From CAMBDS01 sp964355675 (GTDB lineage: Bacteria > Electryoneota > AABM5-125-24 > Hatepunaeales > Hatepunaeaceae), in assembly GCA_964355675.1 (NCBI GenBank), contig CAYHEC010000040.1, forward strand, positions 1 to 24,804: 24,804 nucleotides of DNA, given 5' to 3'. The position numbers and the translations under genes were made by a program. The notes under the pieces are model-generated. The model was not told the DNA's origin, did no database searches, and worked only from the letters and a program-made list of their open reading frames with translations. Positions 1 through 7,135 of this stretch are shown here, piece by piece. Numbering within the stretch: the stretch's first letter is position 1; every line of letters begins with the position of its first letter.

Positions 1-2
1 GA

Positions 3-68
3 GTCTATCTCGTCCGCCTCCAAACCGGGCAGGAGGTTTCGACCAAGAAGGTTGTCTTGATCCGGTAG
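3..68 (+). CDS. 3' end of a secreted protein (C-terminal sorting domain)
   Basis: Only the last 21 codons lie in the window. They read VYLVRLQTGQEVSTKKVVLI plus a final Arg, then TAG. This is the typical last beta-hairpin of FlgD-Ig-like / type IX-style C-terminal sorting domains (pattern G-x-Y-x-V-R-L-x-x-G-x-x-x-T-x-K-x-V-L-x-R), which direct large extracellular proteins to the surface in FCB-group and related candidate phyla. The rest of the protein lies upstream, so its function cannot be told. The stop codon is the first part of a 28-bp perfect palindrome. The family call is by pattern recognition and is fairly safe; which secretion system it uses is inference. Confidence 0.75.
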   Translation, partial: VYLVRLQTGQEVSTKKVVLIR

Positions 69-92
69 GGGCACGGCATGCCGTGCCCCTAC
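65..92. repeat. 28-bp perfect palindrome overlapping a stop codon
   Basis: Every base from 65 to 92 pairs with its mirror position; the centre is GGCATGCC and the ends are GTAGGGGC / GCCCCTAC. The TAG stop of the upstream sorting-domain gene (66-68) lies inside it. Similar GTAGGGGC-type palindromes are common intergenic repeats in environmental bacterial genomes. It could fold as a hairpin and act as a terminator, but no U-tract follows. Confidence 0.8.
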
Positions 93-174
93 GATGCCTA
101 AGGGTAAGTACAACTTGCGGCAAAATGGACACCCTGCAACAAATTGCAGAGGCGGATTGAAATCCCAAACTCCC

Positions 175-224
175 AGAATCGAGAAAGCCGTCAACGCTCT
201 GTAGTTGACGGCTTTCTCGATTCT
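175..224. terminator. 21-bp perfect stem hairpin between convergent genes
   Basis: The left arm 175-195 and right arm 204-224 are exact reverse complements (21 bp), separated by an 8-nt loop at 196-203. The hairpin sits between the end of the plus-strand sorting-domain gene (68) and the 3' end of iorA (249, minus strand), where a bidirectional terminator is expected. Neither side has a clear U-tract, so Rho-independent termination is not certain. A repeat element or a small structured RNA is the alternative. Confidence 0.6.
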
Positions 225-248
225 ATATTCCTGACTCTGATTCTTAAA

Positions 249-2147
249 TTACAAACATCCGCCGCACTCCACCTCGGAAGGTTCGGCGAATACCACTGGT
301 TTCTCTCCCGATTCGGTCTCGATAGCTTCCACAGGGCAAACCTGCATACAGAGACTGCAACCGGTGCAAGCATCGGGATCGATGGTTACCTTGTGAAGTC
401 CCTTGTCCGTCGTCTCAGCAATCAGGCTGATCGCCGGGCAACCGATCCTGACGCAAGCTCCGCAACCATTGCAGGGATCGAGTAGAATTTTGTAAGTCTC
501 GTACTTCCGCTTGCCGGGGTAGAGCATGCAGGGGCGGTTGGTAAGTATCACCGAAGGTTCTTGGAGCTTGATCGCCTCCTGAATCGTGGCAATAACCTCG
601 TCGTAGTTGTAAGCGTCGGGCGTGAAGATATGTTTGACCCCCAACGCCTCGCAAATCTTATGATAATCGACGTTGATGGTCGGTTCGCCCTGAAGAGTGA
701 CCCCCGAGCCGGGATGCTCTTGCCCGCCGGTCATTGCAGTGATGCTGTTGTCGAGCAAAATCAATGTCAGCGGAGCTTTGTTATAAACAGCGTCCAGAAG
801 GGGAGTCATCCCTGAGTGAAGGAATGTAGAGTCGCCGATGACGGCGATCACGGGGCGTTTTGATCCCTGCACCAGCCCCACACCCTCCGCCATCCCTATC
901 GAGGCTCCCATGCACACACAGGCGTGAAGCGCCTCAAGAGGTTGAAGCGCACCGAGGGTATAACAGCCGATGTCGCCAAAGACGTCGGCTTTCAGTTTTT
1001 TCAGCGCATTGAACACCGGCCGGTGTGGACATCCCGCGCAAAGCACCGGCGGTCTGGGCATGACATCGATCGCAACCGGAAAGAATTTCGGCGTTGATCC
1101 GTTGATCGCTCCTGCCGAGCGAAGCCCGTCGGCAACTACATCGGGATCGAGTTCGCCTTCGATAGGGAAGAACTTCTTGCCTTCACACTTGATGCCAGCC
1201 GCTTTGATCTGATCTTCATAGTAAGGCTCAAGTTCTTCGACGACGAGTAAATTCTTGAACTTACGCGAGAAGTCGCGGATGGCTTCGATCGGCATGGGGT
1301 TGGACATGCCGATCTTGAAGATGGGGGCGTGGGGGAGGATCTCGCGGACATGGTTGTAGCTTATCCCGCCGGTGACGATACCAAAATCACTTTCAAGCTT
1401 CTGCCGCCCCCCTGTGGGCGGCAGTTCCACCTGCCCATAATCGATTCGATTGATTGGCGAGGCTTCAGAAAACTTGAGCAACCTGCCAAGCCTTGCTTCA
1501 ACTTCGGTGTGGCGGAGCTTGGCGTATTGCGGAACCATTACGAAGCGCGAGGCGTTGCGGATGAAGCCGGTCACTTGCGGCACAGGCCATGGCGAAAGTT
1601 GGACGATGCCTTTGGCGTGAGAGATGCGGGTAGTGACGCGAAGCATGACCGGGGTCTCGAAAGCCTCGGAAATCTCGACGGCGAGTTTCATCATTGAGTG
1701 TGCTTCAGTCGAGTCGGACGGTTCGAGCATCGGGATCTTGGCGAACTTGGCGATGATGCGGTTGTCCTGTTCGTTCTGGGACGAGTGCATCGACGGGTCG
1801 TCAGCCGAGACAAGGACGAAGGCTCCGACTGCGCCGGTGTAGGCGAAGGTCATCAGCGGGTCCATGGCGACGTTTACGCCGACGTGCTTCATGCAGACGA
1901 GTGTCCTCGCGCCAGCCATAGACGATCCGATGCCGACTTCGAAGGCGACTTTTTCGTTGACGCACCATTGCGCCTTGACTCCGGGGAGTCTGCCGAAGGT
2001 CTCGAGGATCTCGGTTGATGGTGTGCCGGGATAAGCGCTGGCGAAATAGACGCCTGCTTCACGCGCCCCAAAGGCGATGGCTTCGTTGCCGGTCATCAAG
2101 ACTCGAACGGGGGTTGTTATTTCGGGAATGGTTTTGATTTTGGACAT
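249..2147 (-). CDS. iorA: Indolepyruvate ferredoxin oxidoreductase, alpha subunit
   Basis: IorA (EC 1.2.7.8) is the thiamine-pyrophosphate subunit of the enzyme that oxidatively decarboxylates aryl 2-oxoacids such as indolepyruvate and phenylpyruvate to acyl-CoA, reducing ferredoxin. The N-terminal part carries the pyruvate:ferredoxin oxidoreductase-type motif YPGTPSTEILE. The TPP domain shows GDIGCYTLGA and GDSTFLHSGM followed by LLDN. The C-terminus has two ferredoxin clusters: C559-x2-C562-x2-C565-x4-C570-P and C594-x2-C597-x2-C600-x3-C604-P. At 632 residues the length is normal for the family. The ATG at 2147 lies 23 nt after the stop of the cyclase gene, on the same strand, so the two are probably cotranscribed. 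The gamma-type partner IorB, often adjacent, is absent from this window. Confidence 0.96.
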   Translation of the reverse strand: MSKIKTIPEITTPVRVLMTGNEAIAFGAREAGVYFASAYPGTPSTEILETFGRLPGVKAQWCVNEKVAFEVGIGSSMAGARTLVCMKHVGVNVAMDPLMTFAYTGAVGAFVLVSADDPSMHSSQNEQDNRIIAKFAKIPMLEPSDSTEAHSMMKLAVEISEAFETPVMLRVTTRISHAKGIVQLSPWPVPQVTGFIRNASRFVMVPQYAKLRHTEVEARLGRLLKFSEASPINRIDYGQVELPPTGGRQKLESDFGIVTGGISYNHVREILPHAPIFKIGMSNPMPIEAIRDFSRKFKNLLVVEELEPYYEDQIKAAGIKCEGKKFFPIEGELDPDVVADGLRSAGAINGSTPKFFPVAIDVMPRPPVLCAGCPHRPVFNALKKLKADVFGDIGCYTLGALQPLEALHACVCMGASIGMAEGVGLVQGSKRPVIAVIGDSTFLHSGMTPLLDAVYNKAPLTLILLDNSITAMTGGQEHPGSGVTLQGEPTINVDYHKICEALGVKHIFTPDAYNYDEVIATIQEAIKLQEPSVILTNRPCMLYPGKRKYETYKILLDPCNGCGACVRIGCPAISLIAETTDKGLHKVTIDPDACTGCSLCMQVCPVEAIETESGEKPVVFAEPSEVECGGCL

Positions 2148-2170
2148 GGGAGTGTAGAGATTAGTAGGGA

Positions 2171-5100
2171 TTATCTTTCAATAAATTGAGTGAGTTCTTC
2201 AATTCGTTTTTTATATTCAAACTTTGGAATCTTGGAATAGAGACTTTCATACAGACGGAGGGCATTGAGGTGATGAAGCCGGGCTCCGTCATGTGGATGG
2301 GTCTCAGCGCCCGTCAGATATATGGCGGCAAGTTCGTAGTGCAATTCAGCCTTGATTTCGTCGTCGTCAGTTTGCTCAAGAAGAGTTGTAAGGGCGGCGG
2401 CGGAGGAGGCGCGAGTGGAATCGTCTTCTGCGGCAAGAAAGTTGATTTTTTCTAATAGAATTTGCAGAATATACATAAAATCGGTATTGTTAATTTCTTG
2501 TGCCAGAGTCAAGGCTTCGTGGCAATAATCCCTTGCTCGCTGAAGTTGATTTTGTATGAGTGCAAGCCGTGATTGCGTTCGAAGGACTTGTAACAGCATT
2601 GGTTTAACATCCAATTCGCGGCTCAACCCTGCCGCTCGTTCAAGTAGTTCCTCTGCATACTGGTAATTCCCAATTTCGAAGTAAATACGACCAATGCAAC
2701 TAAGGGCATAGGAAATTAACAGCTTATCTCCCAACTCTTTGGCGATGGACAGGCTCATTTGATAGCACTCAAGAGCGCGGTCATAGTTGCCGCTTTCAGC
2801 GAACACACTTCCCATGTTGCCATGTGCGAACGAAATTCCCCGTTTATCGCCAATCTCCTCGGCAATGGATAGATTTTTTTGATGGCACTCAAGGGCACGG
2901 TCGTAGTCGCCGAGCATGTTGTACACATTCCCCATATTACCCGCTACCTTGAATATCCCCTGTTTGTCGTTCAACTCTTCGGCCATGCATAAATTCTTTT
3001 GGAAGCATTCAAGGGCGCTGAAGTAGTCATAGCGAAGGTAGAACAAGTTCCCCACGTTGCCTACTGCTTTGGAAATCCCATGTTTATCACCCAACTCTTC
3101 GGCGATGGTCAAGCCCTTTTGAAAGCAATCGAGAGCCCGGTCAAAATCGCCACGTTCGGTGAAAATAATTCCCAAATTGCCAAAAGCGCTATATTTCCCC
3201 CTCTTATCGCCTAACTCTTCGGCGATAGACAAATTTCTTTGATGGCACTCAAAAGCTCTATCGTAGTCGCCGCGGTTATGGAACACGTTCCCCATGTTAC
3301 CAACTGCTATCGAAATCCCCCGTTTATCACCCAACTCTTCAGCGATGGACAAACTCCTTTGATAGCATTCAAATGCCCGATGGTAATCGCCGAGATTAAA
3401 GAACAGTTTCCCAATGTTGCTAATTGAGTAAAAAATCCCTTTTTTATCGTTCAATTTCTCCGCAATTGAATGGGCGTTCTGGCAACACTCCATCGCTTGA
3501 TCATTAAATCCTTGTAAAGATCTAATACCACCCAATAAATTTTGTGCTTGAGAAATAAGAGTTTTGTCCTGCAAAGGAGCGGAAACCTCCAATGCTTTTT
3601 CATACAATCTTGCGGCATCTGTCCAATTGCCGATTAGTTCCTGCACATTCCCCATCCCTAACATTACCTTGACCGCACTCGTCGGCTCAACCACTTCCGG
3701 GTGTGATTCAAATAGTAAGAGAAACCGATTATAGAAGTTTAACGCTACCTGATTATCATATTTCTCCTTCGCCTGATCCGCCGCTTTTAGTAAATACTCC
3801 GCCGCCTTTTCCCATACTTCCCCTTTTTCATAATGTTCAGCCAAGGCCCGCCAATGCTCCTCTAACTTGTCTGCGAAAAGATCCTCCAACACTTCACCCG
3901 CGATCCGGTGTAAAACCTTACGATTGGCGATTAAAAGTGTCGCATAGGCAACCTCCTGTGTCAAAATATGTTTAAAAATATACGCGTTCAAGCTCCGTTC
4001 AGGAAGAGATTGCAAAAACTGATTTTTCTCAAGAGTGCTAAAATATTCTACTAAGTCTCTCTTCCCGTCCAGCCGCAGTTCCATCTCCTCAACAATTTCA
4101 ACGAAAAACTCCCGTCCAAAAACTGCCGCTTTCTGTAAGAGTAGCTTCAACTCCGCCTCCAACTGATCCATCCGAGCCAAAATTAATGCTTGAAGATTGG
4201 CTGGGACAGGCAGGGACGCCCGCCCTGCTACATCTGGTGACTCGGCAATATAGCTTGCCCACTCTTCGATGAAGAATGGATTGCCGGCGGAGCGCTCCAT
4301 CACTAGAGCGAGTGTTTCCTCTGAGACAAGTCTGGGCGCTTGTCCAACAATAGATTCAACCAATGAACGTACCAGATTAGGAGTAAGAGAGGAGAGTTCA
4401 ACTTCTTCGTATTCGCTGTCGGTCAAAATTCCCCGTGAAGGTCTATACTCGGGACGATAAGTCAATAGGAACAATACCTGCCTAAGATCCGATCCATTGC
4501 GTCTCTCCTCAAGATTCAAAGTGAAAAACAAGAACTCTAGCATCGCCAGCGACGGGGCGTCGCTCCAGTGAATATCCTCCAATACTACCACTAATGCTTC
4601 ACCCAACCGATTGGCTCTCGCAGCCTCAGCCTCGATAACGTTCCGAATCGCGGTCTGGATGTGTGGCTGTAGGTCCTTTGGCGCGAGCGACAAGCGGACA
4701 TCCTCGAATGGCAACCCCAGAAGATTGCCGATCAGAGGAAGGCTTTCCAGAAGAAGAGATCGACGCTCTATATCGTCAAGGAACTTACTTAACTCACTGA
4801 GACCCTGTACCAACTTCTCTCGTGATACCTCCAAGCTATCAAGTAAACTAATTCCAAAGCGCTTACGAATCATGGTAACAAACAATCCATACGCCTGTTG
4901 AACCAACCGCGGCGTCGTCCCGTGAAGATAGAACGAAGTTGCTCCCACTTGCTTCAGGAACTCATCGACCAGCCGCGATTTGCCCATTCCGGCCTCGCCT
5001 TTGAGACCGAGTGCAATGGGTTTCTCAGTGGAAGTAGTGGATAAAAGGGAAGCAGTAGCGGACGATTCGAGCCGGGTCATCACTTGCTCATATTTTTGCT

Positions 5101-5821
5101 GGAGTCGTGCCATCTCCTCCTCTCGACCTACAAATGCCGTCCAACGCACCTGCCAGCGGCTGAGACGCTCTTCTTTGGAGCTCGACACCAGCCAAACATC
5201 GATGGGCTCAGTCTTTCCTTTGACCTGAATATAGCCCTGTGGCTCAAAGTCAAAAGCATGGACAACCCTTTGCATGGTCGTGCGAGGCATCATGACTCGG
5301 TTAAGCGGAGCATTCGACTCCATCCGCGAGGCAAGATTTACCGCGTCGCCATAGACCGTGAAGTCCCCTTCGCGTTTTTCGCCAACTCGGCCGGTTGTAA
5401 CCTCACCAGTGTTGATTCCGATCCGCACCGCAATATCCACCGTTTGCCCGAGGCGTTTGGAGACAGCTTCATTGAACTGTTCCAACACTGCGAGCATCTG
5501 CAATCCGGCCTCGATGGCACGTTCGGTATCTTGCTCGGTGGCGATCTTGGCTCCGAACAGCGCCATTACCAAGTCGCCCTCGTACTTGTCTATGAAGCCG
5601 CCGAAGTGCTTAATTCTTGAAGTGAAGAGTTGCATGAGTTTGTCGAGGAGAGTATGAACGACCTCATGGTCAAGGCGTTCGGAGAGGGCAGTGAAGCCAT
5701 GGCAATCGGCGAACAGGATACAGACTTCGCGCCGCTCGCCTTCCTTCAAGTGCAAAGCCGGATGCGAGGTTGTCTTAGCAAACGGATCGGTATGGATAAG
5801 CTTATCAAGGTCATCGAACAT
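2171..5821 (-). CDS. Class III adenylate/guanylate cyclase with ATPase and TPR repeats (soluble-AC-like)
   Basis: The protein combines three parts. The cyclase homology domain (about residues 30-215, numbering from the GTG at 5830) has metal ligands D42 (FADCHGFT) and D86 (YEGDLVMALFG), and N165/R169 in YGDAVNLASRM. K82 and T158 at the substrate-selecting positions suggest a class IIIb adenylyl cyclase like bicarbonate-sensed soluble AC. A P-loop ATPase follows, with Walker A GEAGMGKS (about 278-285) and Walker B VVVLEDIHWSD. The C-terminal half is TPR, with at least seven 40-residue LGN/Rapsyn-like repeats (GDYDRALECxQ). The likely start is the ATG at 5821, giving 1216 residues, because AGGTGA lies 5 nt before it; GTG at 5830 is the alternative. 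The start overlaps the end of vapC by 11 nt, and iorA follows 23 nt downstream. The signal and partners are unknown. Confidence 0.92.
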   Translation of the reverse strand: MFDDLDKLIHTDPFAKTTSHPALHLKEGERREVCILFADCHGFTALSERLDHEVVHTLLDKLMQLFTSRIKHFGGFIDKYEGDLVMALFGAKIATEQDTERAIEAGLQMLAVLEQFNEAVSKRLGQTVDIAVRIGINTGEVTTGRVGEKREGDFTVYGDAVNLASRMESNAPLNRVMMPRTTMQRVVHAFDFEPQGYIQVKGKTEPIDVWLVSSSKEERLSRWQVRWTAFVGREEEMARLQQKYEQVMTRLESSATASLLSTTSTEKPIALGLKGEAGMGKSRLVDEFLKQVGATSFYLHGTTPRLVQQAYGLFVTMIRKRFGISLLDSLEVSREKLVQGLSELSKFLDDIERRSLLLESLPLIGNLLGLPFEDVRLSLAPKDLQPHIQTAIRNVIEAEAARANRLGEALVVVLEDIHWSDAPSLAMLEFLFFTLNLEERRNGSDLRQVLFLLTYRPEYRPSRGILTDSEYEEVELSSLTPNLVRSLVESIVGQAPRLVSEETLALVMERSAGNPFFIEEWASYIAESPDVAGRASLPVPANLQALILARMDQLEAELKLLLQKAAVFGREFFVEIVEEMELRLDGKRDLVEYFSTLEKNQFLQSLPERSLNAYIFKHILTQEVAYATLLIANRKVLHRIAGEVLEDLFADKLEEHWRALAEHYEKGEVWEKAAEYLLKAADQAKEKYDNQVALNFYNRFLLLFESHPEVVEPTSAVKVMLGMGNVQELIGNWTDAARLYEKALEVSAPLQDKTLISQAQNLLGGIRSLQGFNDQAMECCQNAHSIAEKLNDKKGIFYSISNIGKLFFNLGDYHRAFECYQRSLSIAEELGDKRGISIAVGNMGNVFHNRGDYDRAFECHQRNLSIAEELGDKRGKYSAFGNLGIIFTERGDFDRALDCFQKGLTIAEELGDKHGISKAVGNVGNLFYLRYDYFSALECFQKNLCMAEELNDKQGIFKVAGNMGNVYNMLGDYDRALECHQKNLSIAEEIGDKRGISFAHGNMGSVFAESGNYDRALECYQMSLSIAKELGDKLLISYALSCIGRIYFEIGNYQYAEELLERAAGLSRELDVKPMLLQVLRTQSRLALIQNQLQRARDYCHEALTLAQEINNTDFMYILQILLEKINFLAAEDDSTRASSAAALTTLLEQTDDDEIKAELHYELAAIYLTGAETHPHDGARLHHLNALRLYESLYSKIPKFEYKKRIEELTQFIER
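2641..3480 (-). repeat. Tandem 120-bp coding repeats (TPR array)
   Basis: Near-identical 120-nt units recur in exact phase; the same short word (GATAGCACTC / GATGGCACTC and variants) starts at 2761, 2881, 3001, 3121, 3241 and 3361. Each unit encodes one 40-residue TPR of the cyclase, with the core AEELGDKRGIS. The high DNA-level identity suggests recent duplication or gene conversion, and the copy number may vary between strains. Confidence 0.9.
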
Positions 5822-6251
5822 TAATATCACCTACTGCGGTCATTTTTTGAGTCGATATAATTCTCCCCCCTGTTAAAAAATATACTCCAATTACAATCCA
5901 ATAGCTTACCGCCCGGCAACCTTGCTCCAAGGCTTCCTCGCGAATCAGATAGTCAGGGAAGCCACTCCTGCCATTGGCATACGCTTCGATTGCAGCCCTA
6001 ATCCGCGATTCAGAAGAGAATCTGGTCTCTTTGGAGTTGAATAATTTTCGCAACTCATCGTTGATTGTTTCCCGTGAAGAACGATAACCACTCTGTAAGC
6101 CCCAGGTAATTTCGCATAGAACAGAATCGGCAATGAATACTGGTTCACCGCGTTCAGAGCAATCCATCAGAAAGCGTCGGGCTCGCTCGGCGAGTTCCGG
6201 AACATCTTTGGTAATGTAGCGGATGAGGATATTTGTGTCAATTGCTAACAC
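5811..6251 (-). CDS. vapC: VapC-family PIN-domain toxin with an aberrant C-terminus
   Basis: This is a PIN-domain ribonuclease of a type II toxin-antitoxin pair. Visible acidic residues are D5 (AIDTNIL), E47 (CEITWGL) and D100 (GFPDYLI). The last part departs from the family: after GCRAV at about residue 115 the expected TFD motif and final strand are missing. Instead 31 residues unlike any PIN domain run into the start of the cyclase gene. The toxin may therefore be inactive. The GTG start at 6251 overlaps the end of the AbrB-type antitoxin gene by 14 nt, a normal arrangement for coupled antitoxin-toxin translation. The 3' end overlaps the cyclase ATG by 11 nt. Confidence 0.85.
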   Translation of the reverse strand: MLAIDTNILIRYITKDVPELAERARRFLMDCSERGEPVFIADSVLCEITWGLQSGYRSSRETINDELRKLFNSKETRFSSESRIRAAIEAYANGRSGFPDYLIREEALEQGCRAVSYWIVIGVYFLTGGRIISTQKMTAVGDINVR

Positions 6252-6486
6252 TGCGAACAGCCTCCTCCGCTATAATCCTATCCATATCCTCTACTGTCAA
6301 GCAAATTCCTTTGGGATCGACCGACCCGTAAAGGTCAAGTATGCTGGATTGCGCTTCCAAAACCACCTCGCCGTTCGTCAGCGTCCTGATACGAATCGAG
6401 TCCCCCGGCTTGACTCGCAAGGCATCAAGCGCTTCTTCGGGCAGTTCAATCATTCCGGCAGTGTCGATCACGAGAACCTTTGTCAC
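6238..6486 (-). CDS. AbrB/MazE-type antitoxin, partner of VapC
   Basis: The 82-residue product has the swapped-hairpin DNA-binding pattern of AbrB/SpoVT antitoxins: VLVIDTAGMIELPEEALDAL, then LRVKPGDSIRIR and a VVLE strand. The acidic C-terminal tail (about residues 50-82) would block the toxin. I chose the GTG at 6486 because AAGGA lies 7 nt upstream and the fold begins there; the longer reading frame from 6552 adds an unrelated Lys/Arg-rich stretch. It overlaps vapC by 14 nt. It probably represses its own operon, as is known for this family. Confidence 0.85.
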   Translation of the reverse strand: MTKVLVIDTAGMIELPEEALDALRVKPGDSIRIRTLTNGEVVLEAQSSILDLYGSVDPKGICLTVEDMDRIIAEEAVRSVSN

Positions 6487-6511
6487 CTCTTGTTCCTTTT
6501 CGTTTATCTTT

Positions 6512-6560
6512 CTGCTTCTTCCAAAATCCTTAATCCCTCTTCCCAAACCCAAACGCTGTC
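6512..6560 (-). repeat. Dispersed repeat copy (about 37 bp)
   Basis: Read on the minus strand this stretch holds GGGTTTGGGAAGAGGGATT followed by AAGGATTTTGGAAG. A close copy lies on the plus strand at about 19766-19800 upstream of thioredoxin, and a partial one at about 7038-7063. It fills the gap between the two toxin-antitoxin modules. Confidence 0.65.
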
Positions 6561-6570
6561 GCGATCACGA

Positions 6571-6826
6571 TCAGTTATCCCCAAAACGATAGACTTCTTT
6601 CCGATCCCCGACAGAGATAATGAGCACGATCAAGCGCTCTCTAAATACCCGGTAGAGAATACGCCAAGTTCCGACTCGGAAAGAGCGAATCCCAGCCATC
6701 TCTCCGCCCAAGTCTTTTCCCGAGTATAGCTCAGCCGCTATTGTATCGAAAGCCATACGCAATCGTGCCGTGAGTTCCTTATCGCGTTCGATCTTCTTGA
6801 GTTGCCGCGGATATATTAAGCGTCAC
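6571..6826 (-). pseudogene. RelE/ParE-family toxin, apparently frameshifted near its start
   Basis: The product resembles RelE-type ribosome-dependent mRNA interferases: YPRQLKKIERDKEL at the N-terminus, a GIRSFRVGTWRILYRV core and the closing SVGDRKEVYR. The family-like reading frame is open from 6822 down to 6571 but contains no canonical start before the TTG at 6760-6762. A GTG at 6824-6826, overlapping the antitoxin end as is usual, would read VTL and then leave the frame. Removing one A within 6815-6819 would restore MTLIYPRQLKK. So either a 1-nt insertion has broken the gene or a shortened 63-residue product starts at TTG 6762. The frameshift is inference from the family's expected N-terminus. 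Confidence 0.7.
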
Positions 6827-7019
6827 TCATCTCTCGCCGCCAGAACTCCTCAAGGTCTTCTGATTTTCCCTCCTCGAACTCTTGAAGCGCCTCTTTGATC
6901 TCGCGCATCATTTGAGGATCGGCGAGAATTTCGGCGCGCTCCAGTCGCTGGAGCAATATCTCGTATTCATCAGCCGGGATGACAATCACCGGCTTGTCAG
7001 AATTAATCGTTAGTGTCAT
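6816..7019 (-). CDS. Phd/YefM-like antitoxin
   Basis: This 67-residue protein has the layout of the short antitoxins that accompany RelE-like toxins. A small beta-rich N-terminus (KPVIVIPADEYEILLQRL) is followed by an amphipathic, acidic helix (REIKEALQEFEEG) ending WRREMSDA. AGGAG at 7025-7029 stands 5 nt before the ATG at 7019, a strong ribosome binding site. It comes just before the damaged RelE-like gene and overlaps its expected start. The antitoxin role rests on this position and on the sequence pattern. Confidence 0.75.
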   Translation of the reverse strand: MTLTINSDKPVIVIPADEYEILLQRLERAEILADPQMMREIKEALQEFEEGKSEDLEEFWRREMSDA

Positions 7020-7101
7020 TGTATCTCCTACCCTTTTAATCCCTTCTTCCCAAATCCGTCGGCGGCGAGGGCGTCCGCCTGGACGGAGCCGAATATCCCC
7101 A

Positions 7102-7135
7102 ATTCTTAATTATTAATTATTAATTATTAATTCTT
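7102..7135. repeat. Tandem AT heptamer array at the 3' end of pit
   Basis: On the minus strand the unit AATTAAT is repeated three to four times with degenerate flanks. The pit stop codon (TAA at 7127-7129) and a second TAA lie within the first copies. There are no guanines or cytosines inside the core. Confidence 0.8.

Noticed and set aside
2641..3480. Non-coding tandem repeat or satellite
   Set aside because: The 120-bp units are an exact multiple of 3 and encode well-formed TPR motifs, so they are coding.
5084..5620. 178-residue plus-strand frame inside the cyclase gene
   Set aside because: It is antisense to the conserved cyclase domain and has no recognisable pattern of its own.
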